Assembly: GCF_000717335.1 (NCBI RefSeq)
Contig: NZ_JNYZ01000013.1
Location: forward strand, 124,001-188,000
Direction: 5' to 3'
Source of the DNA: Amycolatopsis jejuensis
Lineage (GTDB): Bacteria; Actinomycetota; Actinomycetes; Mycobacteriales; Pseudonocardiaceae
DNA: 64,000 nt
Position numbers and translations under genes: made by a program. The notes beneath the pieces were generated by a model. The model searched no databases and was not told the DNA's origin. It saw nothing but the letters and a program-made list of their open reading frames with translations. This document shows positions 56,086-64,000 of the stretch, one piece after another. Within the stretch, counting starts at the first letter, position 1. The number at the start of each line of letters is the position of its first letter.

Positions 56086-56104
56086 CCTGGCCGAGGCGCG
56101 AAAT

Positions 56105-56138
56105 AGGGCCCGCACGGTGCGAAGCCGTGCGGGCCCTT
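56105..56138. terminator. Bidirectional terminator between EACC1 and pknB
   Basis: AGGGCCCGCACGG (56105-56117) pairs with CCGTGCGGGCCCTT (56125-56138) around TGCGAAG. It separates two convergent genes. Confidence 0.85.
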
Positions 56139-56151
56139 GCGCAGTTCCGGG

Positions 56152-58134
56152 TCAGGGATGCCGTGGTGGCCATCCGCCGCCGCCACCGCTGCCGGTGCTC
56201 GGCGCCGTCGGGATGATCCCGCCGTCCTCCTTGATCGTGAGCGTGACCGGCTGGGTCGGGCTGATCATCGTGCCCACCGTCGGGTTCTGCTTCACCACGG
56301 TGCTCGCCTGGCCGTTGCCGTTGCGGGTGGACTGGACCTGGATGCTGCCCTTCCAGCCGAGGTTCTGCAGGGTCTGGGTCGCCTGGTCCTCGGTCATCCC
56401 GGTGAGGTCCGGCATCGAGATCTGCTGCGGACCGGTGGACACGGTCACCGTCACCGTGCTGTTCGGGGGCAGGTTGCCGCCGTTCGGCTGCTGGTCGATG
56501 ACCTGGTCCTTGGGCTTGTCCGACGCCTGGTCGGTGCGCTTGACCTTGAACCCGGCGCCTTCGATCATCTGCTTCGCCGTGGCGTAGTCCTTGCCGACGG
56601 TGTTGGGCACCGTCTTCTGCGAGACGCCCGACCCCACGGTGATGTCCACCGAGGTGCCCTCGGCGGCCGAGGAGTTGGCGGTCGGCGACTGCGAGACGAC
56701 CTTGCCCACGTCGCTCTGGTTGTCCACCGTCTGCGAATTGGTGTTGCCGAGCTTCAGCTTGGCCTGCTCGAGCGCGCTCTTCGCCTCATCGGGGCTCTTG
56801 CCGTGCAGGTCCGGCACGGTGACCGACCCCGGCCGCACGCCGACGGTGAGCGTGATCTGGGTGGTGGTCGGCACGGTCTGCCCGGCGGCCGGGTCGATCG
56901 CGATGACCTTGTTGATCTGGTCCTCGGTGCAGGTCAGGCCACCCGGGTTGGTCGCCTCGGCGCCGCACACCACCTGCTTGTTCGGCGCGAACGCCGAGAA
57001 GCCCGCGTTCTGCAGCTGCGACTTCGCCTCCACGATCGGGGTGTTGACCACGGCCGGGATCTGGGCGTTCTTCTCGGTGGTCTTGAAAGCGTTGGACAGC
57101 CACATGATCAGCAGCACCACACCGGCGACGAGCAACGCGGCGATCACCGCGAAGATCACCCGGCGGCGGCGCTTGGCCCGCGGGTCCTCCTCCGGTTCCT
57201 CCGGGTAGTCGTCGTAGCGCTGCGGCTGCCGCCGGTCGGCGTTCATCACCTGGGTGCGCTCGTCCTCGGACATCACCATCGGCGCCGACGGCCGCTGCCC
57301 GGACAGCGTGCGCACCAGGTCCGACCGCATTTCCGCGGCCGACTGGTACCGGTTCGCCGGGCCCTTGGCCAGTGCCTTCAGCACGACCGCGTCCAGCTCC
57401 GGCGAGACCGCCGGGTTCACCGACGACGGCGCGTGCGGGTCTTCCCGGACGTGCTGGTACGCGACCGCGACCGGGGAATCGCCGGTGAACGGCGGCTCGC
57501 CGGTGATCAGCTCGTACAGCACGCAGCCTGCTGCGTACACGTCCGAACGCGCGTCCACCGATTCGCCGCGCGCCTGCTCCGGCGAAAGGTACTGCGCGGT
57601 GCCGATGACGGCGGCGGTCTGCGTCATCGCCGACTGGCCGTCGTGCATGGCGCGCGCGATGCCGAAGTCCATCACCTTGACGGCGCCGTTCTTCGTGATC
57701 ATCACGTTCGCCGGCTTCACGTCGCGGTGCACGATGCCGTGCCGGTGCGAGAAGTCGAGCGCGGCGCAGACGTCGGCCATGACCTCCATCGCCCGCTTCT
57801 GCGACAGCGGACCCTCGGTCTTGACGATGTCGCGCAGGGTCCGGCCCTCGACGTACTCCATCACGATGTAGGGCAGCGGCCCGACATCGGTGTTGGCCTC
57901 GCCGGTGTCGTACACCGCCACGATCGCCGGATGGTTCAGCGCGGCGGCGTTCTGCGCCTCGCGGCGGAACCGCTCCTGGAACTGCGGGTCGCGGGCGAGG
58001 TCCGCACGCAGGACCTTGATCGCGACTTCCCGGCCCAGACGCACGTCGTGCCCGTGGTGGACCTCGGACATACCTCCGTAGCCGAGCGTGTCGCCCAGCT
58101 CGTACCGATTGGAGAGCAGTCTGGGTGTGGTCAT
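56152..58134 (-). CDS. pknB: PASTA-domain Ser/Thr protein kinase PknB
   Basis: A 660-residue transmembrane kinase. Kinase domain ~1-275: [18 protein letters not shown], catalytic loop [17 protein letters not shown] in [12 protein letters not shown]. After a linker, a membrane helix ([20 protein letters not shown], ~335) and four extracellular PASTA repeats (e.g. [40 protein letters not shown]) that sense muropeptides or lipid II. It controls cell growth and division by phosphorylating envelope proteins. ATG 58134 overlaps pknA's stop by 4 bases. Last gene of the fhaB-pstP-rodA-pbpA-pknA-pknB operon. Confidence 0.97.
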   Translation of the reverse strand: MTTPRLLSNRYELGDTLGYGGMSEVHHGHDVRLGREVAIKVLRADLARDPQFQERFRREAQNAAALNHPAIVAVYDTGEANTDVGPLPYIVMEYVEGRTLRDIVKTEGPLSQKRAMEVMADVCAALDFSHRHGIVHRDVKPANVMITKNGAVKVMDFGIARAMHDGQSAMTQTAAVIGTAQYLSPEQARGESVDARSDVYAAGCVLYELITGEPPFTGDSPVAVAYQHVREDPHAPSSVNPAVSPELDAVVLKALAKGPANRYQSAAEMRSDLVRTLSGQRPSAPMVMSEDERTQVMNADRRQPQRYDDYPEEPEEDPRAKRRRRVIFAVIAALLVAGVVLLIMWLSNAFKTTEKNAQIPAVVNTPIVEAKSQLQNAGFSAFAPNKQVVCGAEATNPGGLTCTEDQINKVIAIDPAAGQTVPTTTQITLTVGVRPGSVTVPDLHGKSPDEAKSALEQAKLKLGNTNSQTVDNQSDVGKVVSQSPTANSSAAEGTSVDITVGSGVSQKTVPNTVGKDYATAKQMIEGAGFKVKRTDQASDKPKDQVIDQQPNGGNLPPNSTVTVTVSTGPQQISMPDLTGMTEDQATQTLQNLGWKGSIQVQSTRNGNGQASTVVKQNPTVGTMISPTQPVTLTIKEDGGIIPTAPSTGSGGGGGWPPRHP

Positions 58135-59333
58135 CGCTTCGTGCCGTTCCATTCCGTCCAAGGTGTGGTCATCATGCCTTGCAGGCCCTGCGGCGCGCTC
58201 GTACCGGCCGGAGTGGCTGAGGTCGGTCCGCTCCCGTTGTTCACGCTGTCCACGCTTTCCGGCGGCTCGCCGTTGCCGGCCGCCGCCACCCTGGCGATCA
58301 GGAAGGTCGCCGCCACCAGGACCACGACCACGATCACGGCGAGCAGTACCCACCAGCCCCACTGGCTACGCCGCCGCGGTGGGGCCGGTGGCGCAGGCGG
58401 TACCGCGAGCGGGTGGAAGGCCGGGTTGGACGCCGGACCGACCGGAACGGCCGGGGCCCCGGCCGGGTACGCGGCCTTGACCAGCCCGAGTGGCGTGGGC
58501 AGGGGACGCCCGGCGCGTACCGCGGCCACCGCGCCGGCGAACTCGCCGCCGCTGGCGTAGCGCTGCCGGGGGTCCTTCACCAGCGTCGCCTCGATCACCG
58601 CCCGCGCGCCCGGCGGTACGTCCGGCGGCAGCGGCGGCGGGACGTCGCGGATGTGCATCATCGCGACGGTCACCGCGTTCTCGGACAGGAACGGCCTGCG
58701 CCCGGCTAGGCATTCGTATCCGCACACGGCGAGCGAGTACACGTCGCTGGCCGGTTCGGCGTCGTGCCCGAGCGCCTGCTCCGGCGCGATGTAATGCGCC
58801 GTGCCCATGACCATCCCGGACCGCGTGACCGGCGCCGCGTCGGCCGCCTTGGCCACGCCGAAATCGGTGATTTTCACCTTGCCCGACGGGGTGACCAGGA
58901 TGTTGCCCGGCTTCACGTCGCGGTGCACCAGACCCTGCTCGTGCGCGGCCTGCAGGGCAGTCCCCGCCTGTTCGAGGAGATCGAGCGTGTAGTCCGCGGT
59001 GAGCCGCCCGTGCCGGGCGAGGATGCCGGCCAGCGGGTCGCCCTCCACGTACTCCATCACCAGGTACGCAATGGAAAGGTCCTCGCTCACCGTCTCGCCG
59101 TAGTCGTGCACCGCGGCGATTCCGGCGTGGTTGAGCGAAGCGGTCATCCGCGCCTCGGTGCGGAAGCGGTGCAGGAACTCGGCGTCACCGGACAGTTCGG
59201 CCTTGAGCACCTTGACGGCGACGACCCGGTCGAGCCGGGTGTCGCTCGCCTGCCAGACCTCGCCCATCCCGCCGACGGCAATCCGGTTCGTCAGCTTGTA
59301 GCGCTCGGCCAGCAGCTGACCCGAGGACAGCAT
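58131..59333 (-). CDS. pknA: Ser/Thr protein kinase PknA
   Basis: A 400-residue membrane kinase: [18 protein letters not shown], catalytic loop [27 protein letters not shown] Pro-rich linker leads to one membrane helix ([20 protein letters not shown]) and a short extracytoplasmic tail with low complexity and no PASTA domains. PknA phosphorylates division and wall-synthesis proteins and works with PknB. Three bases separate it from pbpA; its 3' end overlaps pknB by 4. Confidence 0.96.
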   Translation of the reverse strand: MLSSGQLLAERYKLTNRIAVGGMGEVWQASDTRLDRVVAVKVLKAELSGDAEFLHRFRTEARMTASLNHAGIAAVHDYGETVSEDLSIAYLVMEYVEGDPLAGILARHGRLTADYTLDLLEQAGTALQAAHEQGLVHRDVKPGNILVTPSGKVKITDFGVAKAADAAPVTRSGMVMGTAHYIAPEQALGHDAEPASDVYSLAVCGYECLAGRRPFLSENAVTVAMMHIRDVPPPLPPDVPPGARAVIEATLVKDPRQRYASGGEFAGAVAAVRAGRPLPTPLGLVKAAYPAGAPAVPVGPASNPAFHPLAVPPAPPAPPRRRSQWGWWVLLAVIVVVVLVAATFLIARVAAAGNGEPPESVDSVNNGSGPTSATPAGTSAPQGLQGMMTTPWTEWNGTKR

Positions 59334-59336
59334 CGG

Positions 59337-60800
59337 CTACCCACCCCCGAGCCGGGCGGCCATCGCGGCACGGCCGATCTCGGCGGCCACCGAGCCACCG
59401 GTCGCGGCGAGCCCGCGGTCGCCGCCGCTCTCGACGATGACCGACACCGCGATCTGCGGGTTGTCCGACGGCGCGAACCCGGTGTACCACGCGTGCGGCG
59501 GCGTGTTCTTCGAGTCGGTGCCGTGCTCGGCGGTACCGGTCTTCGACGCGATCTTCAGCGCCGGGTCCTTGCCGCCGCCCTTGGTGAAGCTCTCCGACGC
59601 GATCATCATGTCGGTGAGGATCCGGTCGTTCTCCGGCGACAGCGCGGGCTTTCCGGTGAGCTGCTCCGGGTCGACGTTGTCGATCGTCGACAGGTCCGGC
59701 GCGAGAATCGACTGGATGAGCTGCGGTTTCATCGCGGTGCCGCCGTTGGCGACGGTGGCCGAGAGCAGGCAGTCCTGCAGCGGCGTGAGCCGGACGTCGC
59801 GCTGGCCGATACCGCTCTGGAACAGCGCGCCCGGCGAGTCGAGCGGGCCGACGGTGGACGGGACGACCTTCATCGGCACCTTCAGGTCGGCCTGCCCGAT
59901 GCCGAAGTTGGCCGCGGTCGCCTTCATCTTGTCCGCGCCGAGCTGCCCGGCGAAGGTCGCGAACGGGACGTTGCACGAGTGCGCGAGCGCGTCCTTGAAC
60001 GTGTTGCCGGGGCAGACCTGGCCGCTGTAGTTCTCGAGCGTGGTGTTCGTACCCGGCAGCTGCACGTTCGGCGCGGTGCTCACCTGGGTGTCCGGGCCGA
60101 TCCCGTTCTCCAGCGCGGCCGCAGCGGTGACCAGCTTGAACGTGGATCCCGGCGGGTAGTTCTCCGAGATCGCCCTGTTGATCATCGGGTTCTTCGGGTC
60201 CTTGGTGAAGCCGTTCCACGCGGTGTTCTGGTCGGCGCCGTGCGAGGCGAGCTTGTTCGGGTCGTACGACGGGGTGGACACCATCGCGAGGATGCGCCCG
60301 GTCTTCGGCTCCATCGCGACCACGGCGCCGGTGTAGCCGCGCTGGGTCATCAGGTCGTACGCCGCCTTCTGCACCTTGGGGTCGATGGTCAGCTTCACGT
60401 TCCCGCCCCGCGGGTCGCGGCCGGTGACCATGTCCGAGAGCCGGCGCACGAAAAGCCGCGGGTCCGAGCCGTTGAGCACGTCGTCCTCGGTGCGTTCGAG
60501 GCCGCCCGCGCCGTAGTTGATCGAGTAGTACCCGGTGACCGGGGCGTACATCGGGCCATCGGCGTACGTGCGGAAGAACTTGAACTTGTCGCTCGACGGT
60601 TTCACCCCGGCGAGCACCGTGCCGTCCGGCGCCACGATCTGACCGCGCTGGCGGGAGTACTCGTCGTAGAGCACGCGCTGGTTGCGTGAATCGGTGCGGT
60701 ACGTGTCGGCCTTCACGACCTGGATGTAGGTGTCGTTGGCGAGCAGCAGCACGATCATGACGAGCATCGCCATGCCGACCTTGCGCAGCGGGGTGTTCAC
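59337..60800 (-). CDS. pbpA: Penicillin-binding protein PbpA (class B transpeptidase)
   Basis: A 487-residue class B PBP with an N-terminal membrane anchor (KVGMAMLVMIVLLLANDTYI) and a C-terminal transpeptidase domain. Active-site motifs: SxxK in PPGSTFKLVTAAAALENG, SxN in AHSCNVPFATF, KTG in ASKTGTAEHG. It cross-links peptidoglycan, working with the glycosyltransferase RodA encoded just upstream with a 4-base overlap (ATG 60800). Length and order match mycobacterial pbpA. Confidence 0.96.
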   Translation of the reverse strand: MNTPLRKVGMAMLVMIVLLLANDTYIQVVKADTYRTDSRNQRVLYDEYSRQRGQIVAPDGTVLAGVKPSSDKFKFFRTYADGPMYAPVTGYYSINYGAGGLERTEDDVLNGSDPRLFVRRLSDMVTGRDPRGGNVKLTIDPKVQKAAYDLMTQRGYTGAVVAMEPKTGRILAMVSTPSYDPNKLASHGADQNTAWNGFTKDPKNPMINRAISENYPPGSTFKLVTAAAALENGIGPDTQVSTAPNVQLPGTNTTLENYSGQVCPGNTFKDALAHSCNVPFATFAGQLGADKMKATAANFGIGQADLKVPMKVVPSTVGPLDSPGALFQSGIGQRDVRLTPLQDCLLSATVANGGTAMKPQLIQSILAPDLSTIDNVDPEQLTGKPALSPENDRILTDMMIASESFTKGGGKDPALKIASKTGTAEHGTDSKNTPPHAWYTGFAPSDNPQIAVSVIVESGGDRGLAATGGSVAAEIGRAAMAARLGGG

Positions 60801-62284
60801 GCCGTCCTCCCGTTCGGATCGCCCGGTGCGGGCGGGCGCTGCACCATCACGGTGTGCGCCTCGGCGATCGGGGCCTGCGGCTGCTGGGGCTTCGGACGGC
60901 TGGTGGGCCTGCGCGCGGCGTCGGAAATGCGCAGCAGCAGCGCGACGAGAATGTAGTTCGCCAGCAGCGAAGAACCACCGTAGGACATGAACGGCGCGGT
61001 GACCCCGGTTTCCGGGATGAGCGCGGTGACGCCGCCGACGACCACGAAGATCTGGATCACGATGGTGAACGCGAGCCCGCCGCCGAGCAGCTTGCCGAAC
61101 GTGTCGCGTACGGCCAGCGCACTGCGCATGCCGCGCATCGCGATCAGCAGGTACAGCATCAGCACCGCGGCCAGCCCGATGAAACCGAGCTCCTCACCGA
61201 TTCCCGCGGTGATGAAGTCGGTGCTCGCGGCAGGCACGATGTCCGGCCGTCCGGCGCCGAGCCCGGTACCGCCGACCCCGCCGGTGCCGAGCCCGAAGAG
61301 CCCCTGGGCGAGCTGGTAGGAACCGCCGAGCGCGTCGTACCGCGGGCCGAGCGGATTGAGCCAGTTCTCCACGCGCTGCTGGACGTGCGTGAAGAGGTTG
61401 TAGGCGATGATGCAGCCGCCGATGAAGAACGTGAGCCCGACGACGACCCAGATCACGCGTTCGGTGGCGACGTACAGCATCACCAGGATGATGCTGAAGT
61501 ACAGCAGTGACGTGCCGAGGTCCTTCTCGAACACGAGGATGCCGATGGCCGCGGCGGCGGCGATGAGGATCGGGCCGAGGTCACGCGCCCGCGGCAGCTC
61601 CACTCCGAGGAACTTCTTGCCCGCCACCATGAACAGGTCGCGTTTGGACACCAGGAACGACGCGAAGAAGATCATCAGCAGCAGCTTCGCGAACTCACCC
61701 GGCTGGATCGAGAAGAACGGCAGCTTCAGCCATACCTTCGCGCCGTTGACCTCGGACAGGCTCGACGGCAGCACCGCGGGCAGCGCCAGCGCGCCCAGCC
61801 CGACCAGCCCCGCGATGTAGCTGTAGCGGGTGAGCGTGCGGTGGTCGTTGACCACGATCAGCACCACGACGAAGAGCACCAGCGAGATCGCGGTGAACAT
61901 GAGCTGCTTGGTGATCTCCGGCGAGTACTCGCGGCCGCGCTGCAGCGCCGTCTCGGCCTTCGCCAGGTCGAGCCGGTGGATCATCACCAGCCCGATCCCG
62001 TTGAGCAGCGCGACACACGGCAGCAGCACCGGATCGGCGTACGGCGCCCAGCGGCGCACCGCGAGGTGGGCGGCGGCGAGCACACCGAGGTAAGCGAGGC
62101 CGAGCCACAGGATCGAGAGCGTGAGCTCCTGCTCCTGGTTGGCCTCGACGATCACCAGGGCGAGCGTGACGAGCCCGGCCGCGAAGGCCAGCAAAAGCAG
62201 TTCGGTGCCGCGGCGGGTGGGCAGGTCCCGCGGCGGGTTGGTGGTGTACTGGGCGGACACCGGGTCGGCCATCGGCTGGCCCAT
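60797..62284 (-). CDS. rodA: Peptidoglycan polymerase RodA (SEDS family)
   Basis: A 495-residue SEDS glycosyltransferase with ten or more membrane helices. Family signatures: GVNGAKVWL-type segment (SEVNGAKVWLKLPFFSIQPG, EFAKLLLMIFFASFL), FEKDLGTSLLYFSIILVMLY, and the C-terminal PFMSYGGSSLLANYILVALL. It polymerises glycan strands during elongation with PbpA. ATG 62284 overlaps pstP's stop by one base; an internal ATG at codon 5 is possible. A Pro/Gln-rich cytoplasmic tail ends the protein. Confidence 0.96.
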   Translation of the reverse strand: MGQPMADPVSAQYTTNPPRDLPTRRGTELLLLAFAAGLVTLALVIVEANQEQELTLSILWLGLAYLGVLAAAHLAVRRWAPYADPVLLPCVALLNGIGLVMIHRLDLAKAETALQRGREYSPEITKQLMFTAISLVLFVVVLIVVNDHRTLTRYSYIAGLVGLGALALPAVLPSSLSEVNGAKVWLKLPFFSIQPGEFAKLLLMIFFASFLVSKRDLFMVAGKKFLGVELPRARDLGPILIAAAAAIGILVFEKDLGTSLLYFSIILVMLYVATERVIWVVVGLTFFIGGCIIAYNLFTHVQQRVENWLNPLGPRYDALGGSYQLAQGLFGLGTGGVGGTGLGAGRPDIVPAASTDFITAGIGEELGFIGLAAVLMLYLLIAMRGMRSALAVRDTFGKLLGGGLAFTIVIQIFVVVGGVTALIPETGVTAPFMSYGGSSLLANYILVALLLRISDAARRPTSRPKPQQPQAPIAEAHTVMVQRPPAPGDPNGRTA

Positions 62285-63645
62285 CAGTTACCGCCCCCTG
62301 TCGGCGGCGTCGTACCCGCCGTCGAGCAGTCCCTCCCCGCAGGCTGGTTCGCCGACGAAGCCGTGCCGTTCGGGGGTGCACTGGTGGCCGGGGCACCCGG
62401 GGCGCGCGCCGGCTTGCAGTCCGAGAGCTGCTTGTTGAGGCGAAGGAAGTCGTCGATGTACTTGCGCGCGTCGTCGAGGCTTTCGCGCTTCACGCCGTTC
62501 TGCACGGCGATGCGCGCGTCCTCCTGCAGTGCGGAGACGCGGAGCTTGTCGGTGCACAACTGCCCGGGAGGGCACGAACCCTGCTCGAGTGAATGCAGTT
62601 CGATGCCGAGGATGCTGCCCGGGACCCCGCGGTAGATCACGACCTCCTGGTCGGGTCCCTCACCGACGTAGTACTGGCTGAGCACGAAGTAGCGAGTGGC
62701 GATCGCGGCGGCGCCCAGCACGATCAGCACCACGACCGCCCCGACGAGCCAGCGGAACCGTTTCCGCCGCTTCGCCTTCGGGTCCTCCTCGAACGCCGGT
62801 GGCTCCGGCCGCGGCGTCGGCGGCGGCTGGGTGAGCGCGCGGGCTCTCGCCGCGGGGGAGTCGCCCTGGTGCATCTCGTCGCTGCCGTCGCCCGCGGCGC
62901 CGCCCACGATCGGGGCGTCGTCGCCGAAATCGACGTCGACCACGTCGGCGATGATCACGGTCACGTTGTCCGTACCACCGCCCTTGAGGGCCAGCTCGAT
63001 CATCCGGTCGGCGCAGTCCTGCGGGTCCGCGATCTGCACGGCCTCGGCGAGGGTCTCGTCGCTGACCATGCCGGACAACCCGTCGGAGCAGATCAGGTAC
63101 CGGTCACCGGCACGCGCCTCGCGCACGGTCAGGCTCGGTTCGACCTCGTGCCCGGTGAGCGCCTTGAGTAGCAGCGACCGCTGCGGGTGCACAGCAGCTT
63201 CTTCGGGCGTGATGCGGCCCTGTTCCAGGAGTTCGTTGACGAAGCTGTCGTCGCGGGTGATCTGCGCGAACTGGCCGCCGCGCAGCAGGTACGCGCGCGA
63301 ATCGCCGACGTGCACCAGCCCCAGCCTGCTGCCCGCGAAGAGCACCGCGGTGAGCGTGGTGCCCATGCCGTCGAGATCGGGGTCCTGCGACACCAGCTCG
63401 GCAATGGCCGCGTTGCCGTTCTGCACGGCCTCGCGCAGCTGGGCGAGGAGGTCGTCACCCGGTTCGTCGTCGTCGAGCGGGGCGAGCGAGGCGATGACGA
63501 CCTTGCTGGCCACCTCGCCTGCCGCATGCCCGCCCATACCGTCGGCGAGCGCGAGAAGGCGGGGGCCGGCGTACACGGAGTCCTGGTTGTTCGAACGCAC
63601 CAGGCCCCGGTCGCTGCGGGCTGCGTAGCGGAGGACGAGAGTCAT
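62284..63645 (-). CDS. pstP: PPM-type Ser/Thr phosphatase PstP
   Basis: A 453-residue membrane-bound PP2C phosphatase that reverses PknA/PknB phosphorylation. Metal-binding motifs: LALADGMGGHAAGEVASKVV, DLDGMGTTLTAVLF, ICSDGLSGMVSDETL, GGGTDNVTVIIADV. After ~residue 240 comes a linker, then a membrane helix (FRWLVGAVVVLIVLGAAAIA, ~300) and an extracellular tail of ~140 residues. ATG 63645 overlaps the fhaB stop by 4 bases. Confidence 0.96.
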   Translation of the reverse strand: MTLVLRYAARSDRGLVRSNNQDSVYAGPRLLALADGMGGHAAGEVASKVVIASLAPLDDDEPGDDLLAQLREAVQNGNAAIAELVSQDPDLDGMGTTLTAVLFAGSRLGLVHVGDSRAYLLRGGQFAQITRDDSFVNELLEQGRITPEEAAVHPQRSLLLKALTGHEVEPSLTVREARAGDRYLICSDGLSGMVSDETLAEAVQIADPQDCADRMIELALKGGGTDNVTVIIADVVDVDFGDDAPIVGGAAGDGSDEMHQGDSPAARARALTQPPPTPRPEPPAFEEDPKAKRRKRFRWLVGAVVVLIVLGAAAIATRYFVLSQYYVGEGPDQEVVIYRGVPGSILGIELHSLEQGSCPPGQLCTDKLRVSALQEDARIAVQNGVKRESLDDARKYIDDFLRLNKQLSDCKPARAPGAPATSAPPNGTASSANQPAGRDCSTAGTTPPTGGGN

Positions 63646-64000
63646 GGGCGAAGCTCGATCACCGTCTTGCCGATTCGGATGGGGACTCCGAGCGGGACCC
63701 GGAGGGGTGCAGTGACCTTAGCCCGGTCGAGGTAGGTCCCGTTCGTCGAGCCCAGATCTTCCACGTACCAGTCCTCCCCGCGCAGGGCGATGCGGGCGTG
63801 CCGGGTCGACGCGTAGTCGTCGTCGAGCACCAGCGTCGAATCATCGGCACGGCCGATGAGGATCGGCCGCCCGTCGAGCGCGATGCGGGTACCGGCCAGC
63901 GCCCCGTGGGTCACGAGCAGCTGCTGCGGCGCCTTGCTGCCCCGCGGCTTCTTCTCCTTGCTGCGGCGGAAGGACGGCACCTGGACCCGCAGGCCCGAGG
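63642..64000 (-). CDS. fhaB: FHA-domain protein FhaB (5' end beyond window)
   Basis: C-terminal part of FhaB, a phosphothreonine-binding adaptor of the PknA/PknB network (FipA in mycobacteria). The FHA core is visible: ILIGRADDSTLVLDDDYAST, RHARIALRGEDWYVEDLG, STNGTYLDRAKVTAP. The frame remains open to the right edge (SGLRVQVPSFRRSKEKKPRG), so an internal GTG at 63980 is probably not the true start. Partial. Confidence 0.92.
   Translation of the reverse strand, partial: SGLRVQVPSFRRSKEKKPRGSKAPQQLLVTHGALAGTRIALDGRPILIGRADDSTLVLDDDYASTRHARIALRGEDWYVEDLGSTNGTYLDRAKVTAPLRVPLGVPIRIGKTVIELRP

Overview
The window is the chromosomal origin region of a high-GC actinomycete. Gene order (jag-yidC-yidD-rnpA-rpmH, dnaA, dnaN-gnd-recF-dciA-gyrB-gyrA-DUF3566, tRNA-Ile, tRNA-Ala, and later ppi, rhomboid, crgA, pabA/trpG, and pknB-pknA-pbpA-rodA-pstP-fhaB), together with two kinds of lineage-type intergenic palindromes, suggests Pseudonocardiaceae, probably Amycolatopsis or a close relative. 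That placement is inference; no database was searched.

Layout. 1-2.7 kb: leftward membrane-insertion and tRNA-maturation cluster. 2.7-15.3 kb: replication core, with oriC between dnaA and dnaN (many TTnTCCACA-like boxes and an AT-rich stretch at 5479-5536). 15.4-17.2 kb: tRNA-Ile, a macrolide-type glycosyltransferase, a DLW-39 protein and tRNA-Ala. 17.15-20.38 kb: a decayed 3.2-kb element in the 3' end of tRNA-Ala, bounded by a 58-bp direct repeat. It carries an integrase whose nucleophile Tyr codon is TAG, a frameshifted kinase, a HAD hydrolase with an internal TGA, and an apparently intact BrnT-type toxin-antitoxin pair. 20.6-33 kb: accessory metabolism (aldo/keto reductase, VOC-SnoaL fusion, PucR regulator, alpha/beta hydrolase, PLP enzyme), a secreted peptidylarginine-deiminase-like protein coupled to a GT87 mannosyltransferase, UvrA2 and an AraC regulator. 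33-40 kb: mostly conserved envelope and housekeeping genes (pdxH, lipoproteins, cyclophilin, rhomboid, CrgA, class E sortase). 40-49.5 kb: LLM flavin enzyme, TetR and a five-gene leftward catabolic operon (acyl-CoA ligase, hydantoinase A, hydantoinase B broken by TAG, TIGR03084 protein, enoyl-CoA hydratase). 50.3-53.8 kb: fprA and pabA/trpG flanking an IdeR-like iron box, then an ABC transporter. 53.9-56.1 kb: an EACC1-caspase-TM-EACC1 conflict-type module between pabA/trpG and pknB. 56.1 kb to the end: the Ser/Thr kinase and cell-wall elongation operon, transcribed leftward and running off the right edge in fhaB.

The core genes work together in replication initiation (DnaA, clamp, DciA, gyrase), membrane protein insertion, and phospho-regulated peptidoglycan elongation. 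The most unusual pieces are the EACC1/caspase/TM module, the decayed tRNA-Ala element retaining a toxin-antitoxin pair, the PAD-like secreted enzyme, DnaA-box clusters outside oriC, and several single-lesion genes.
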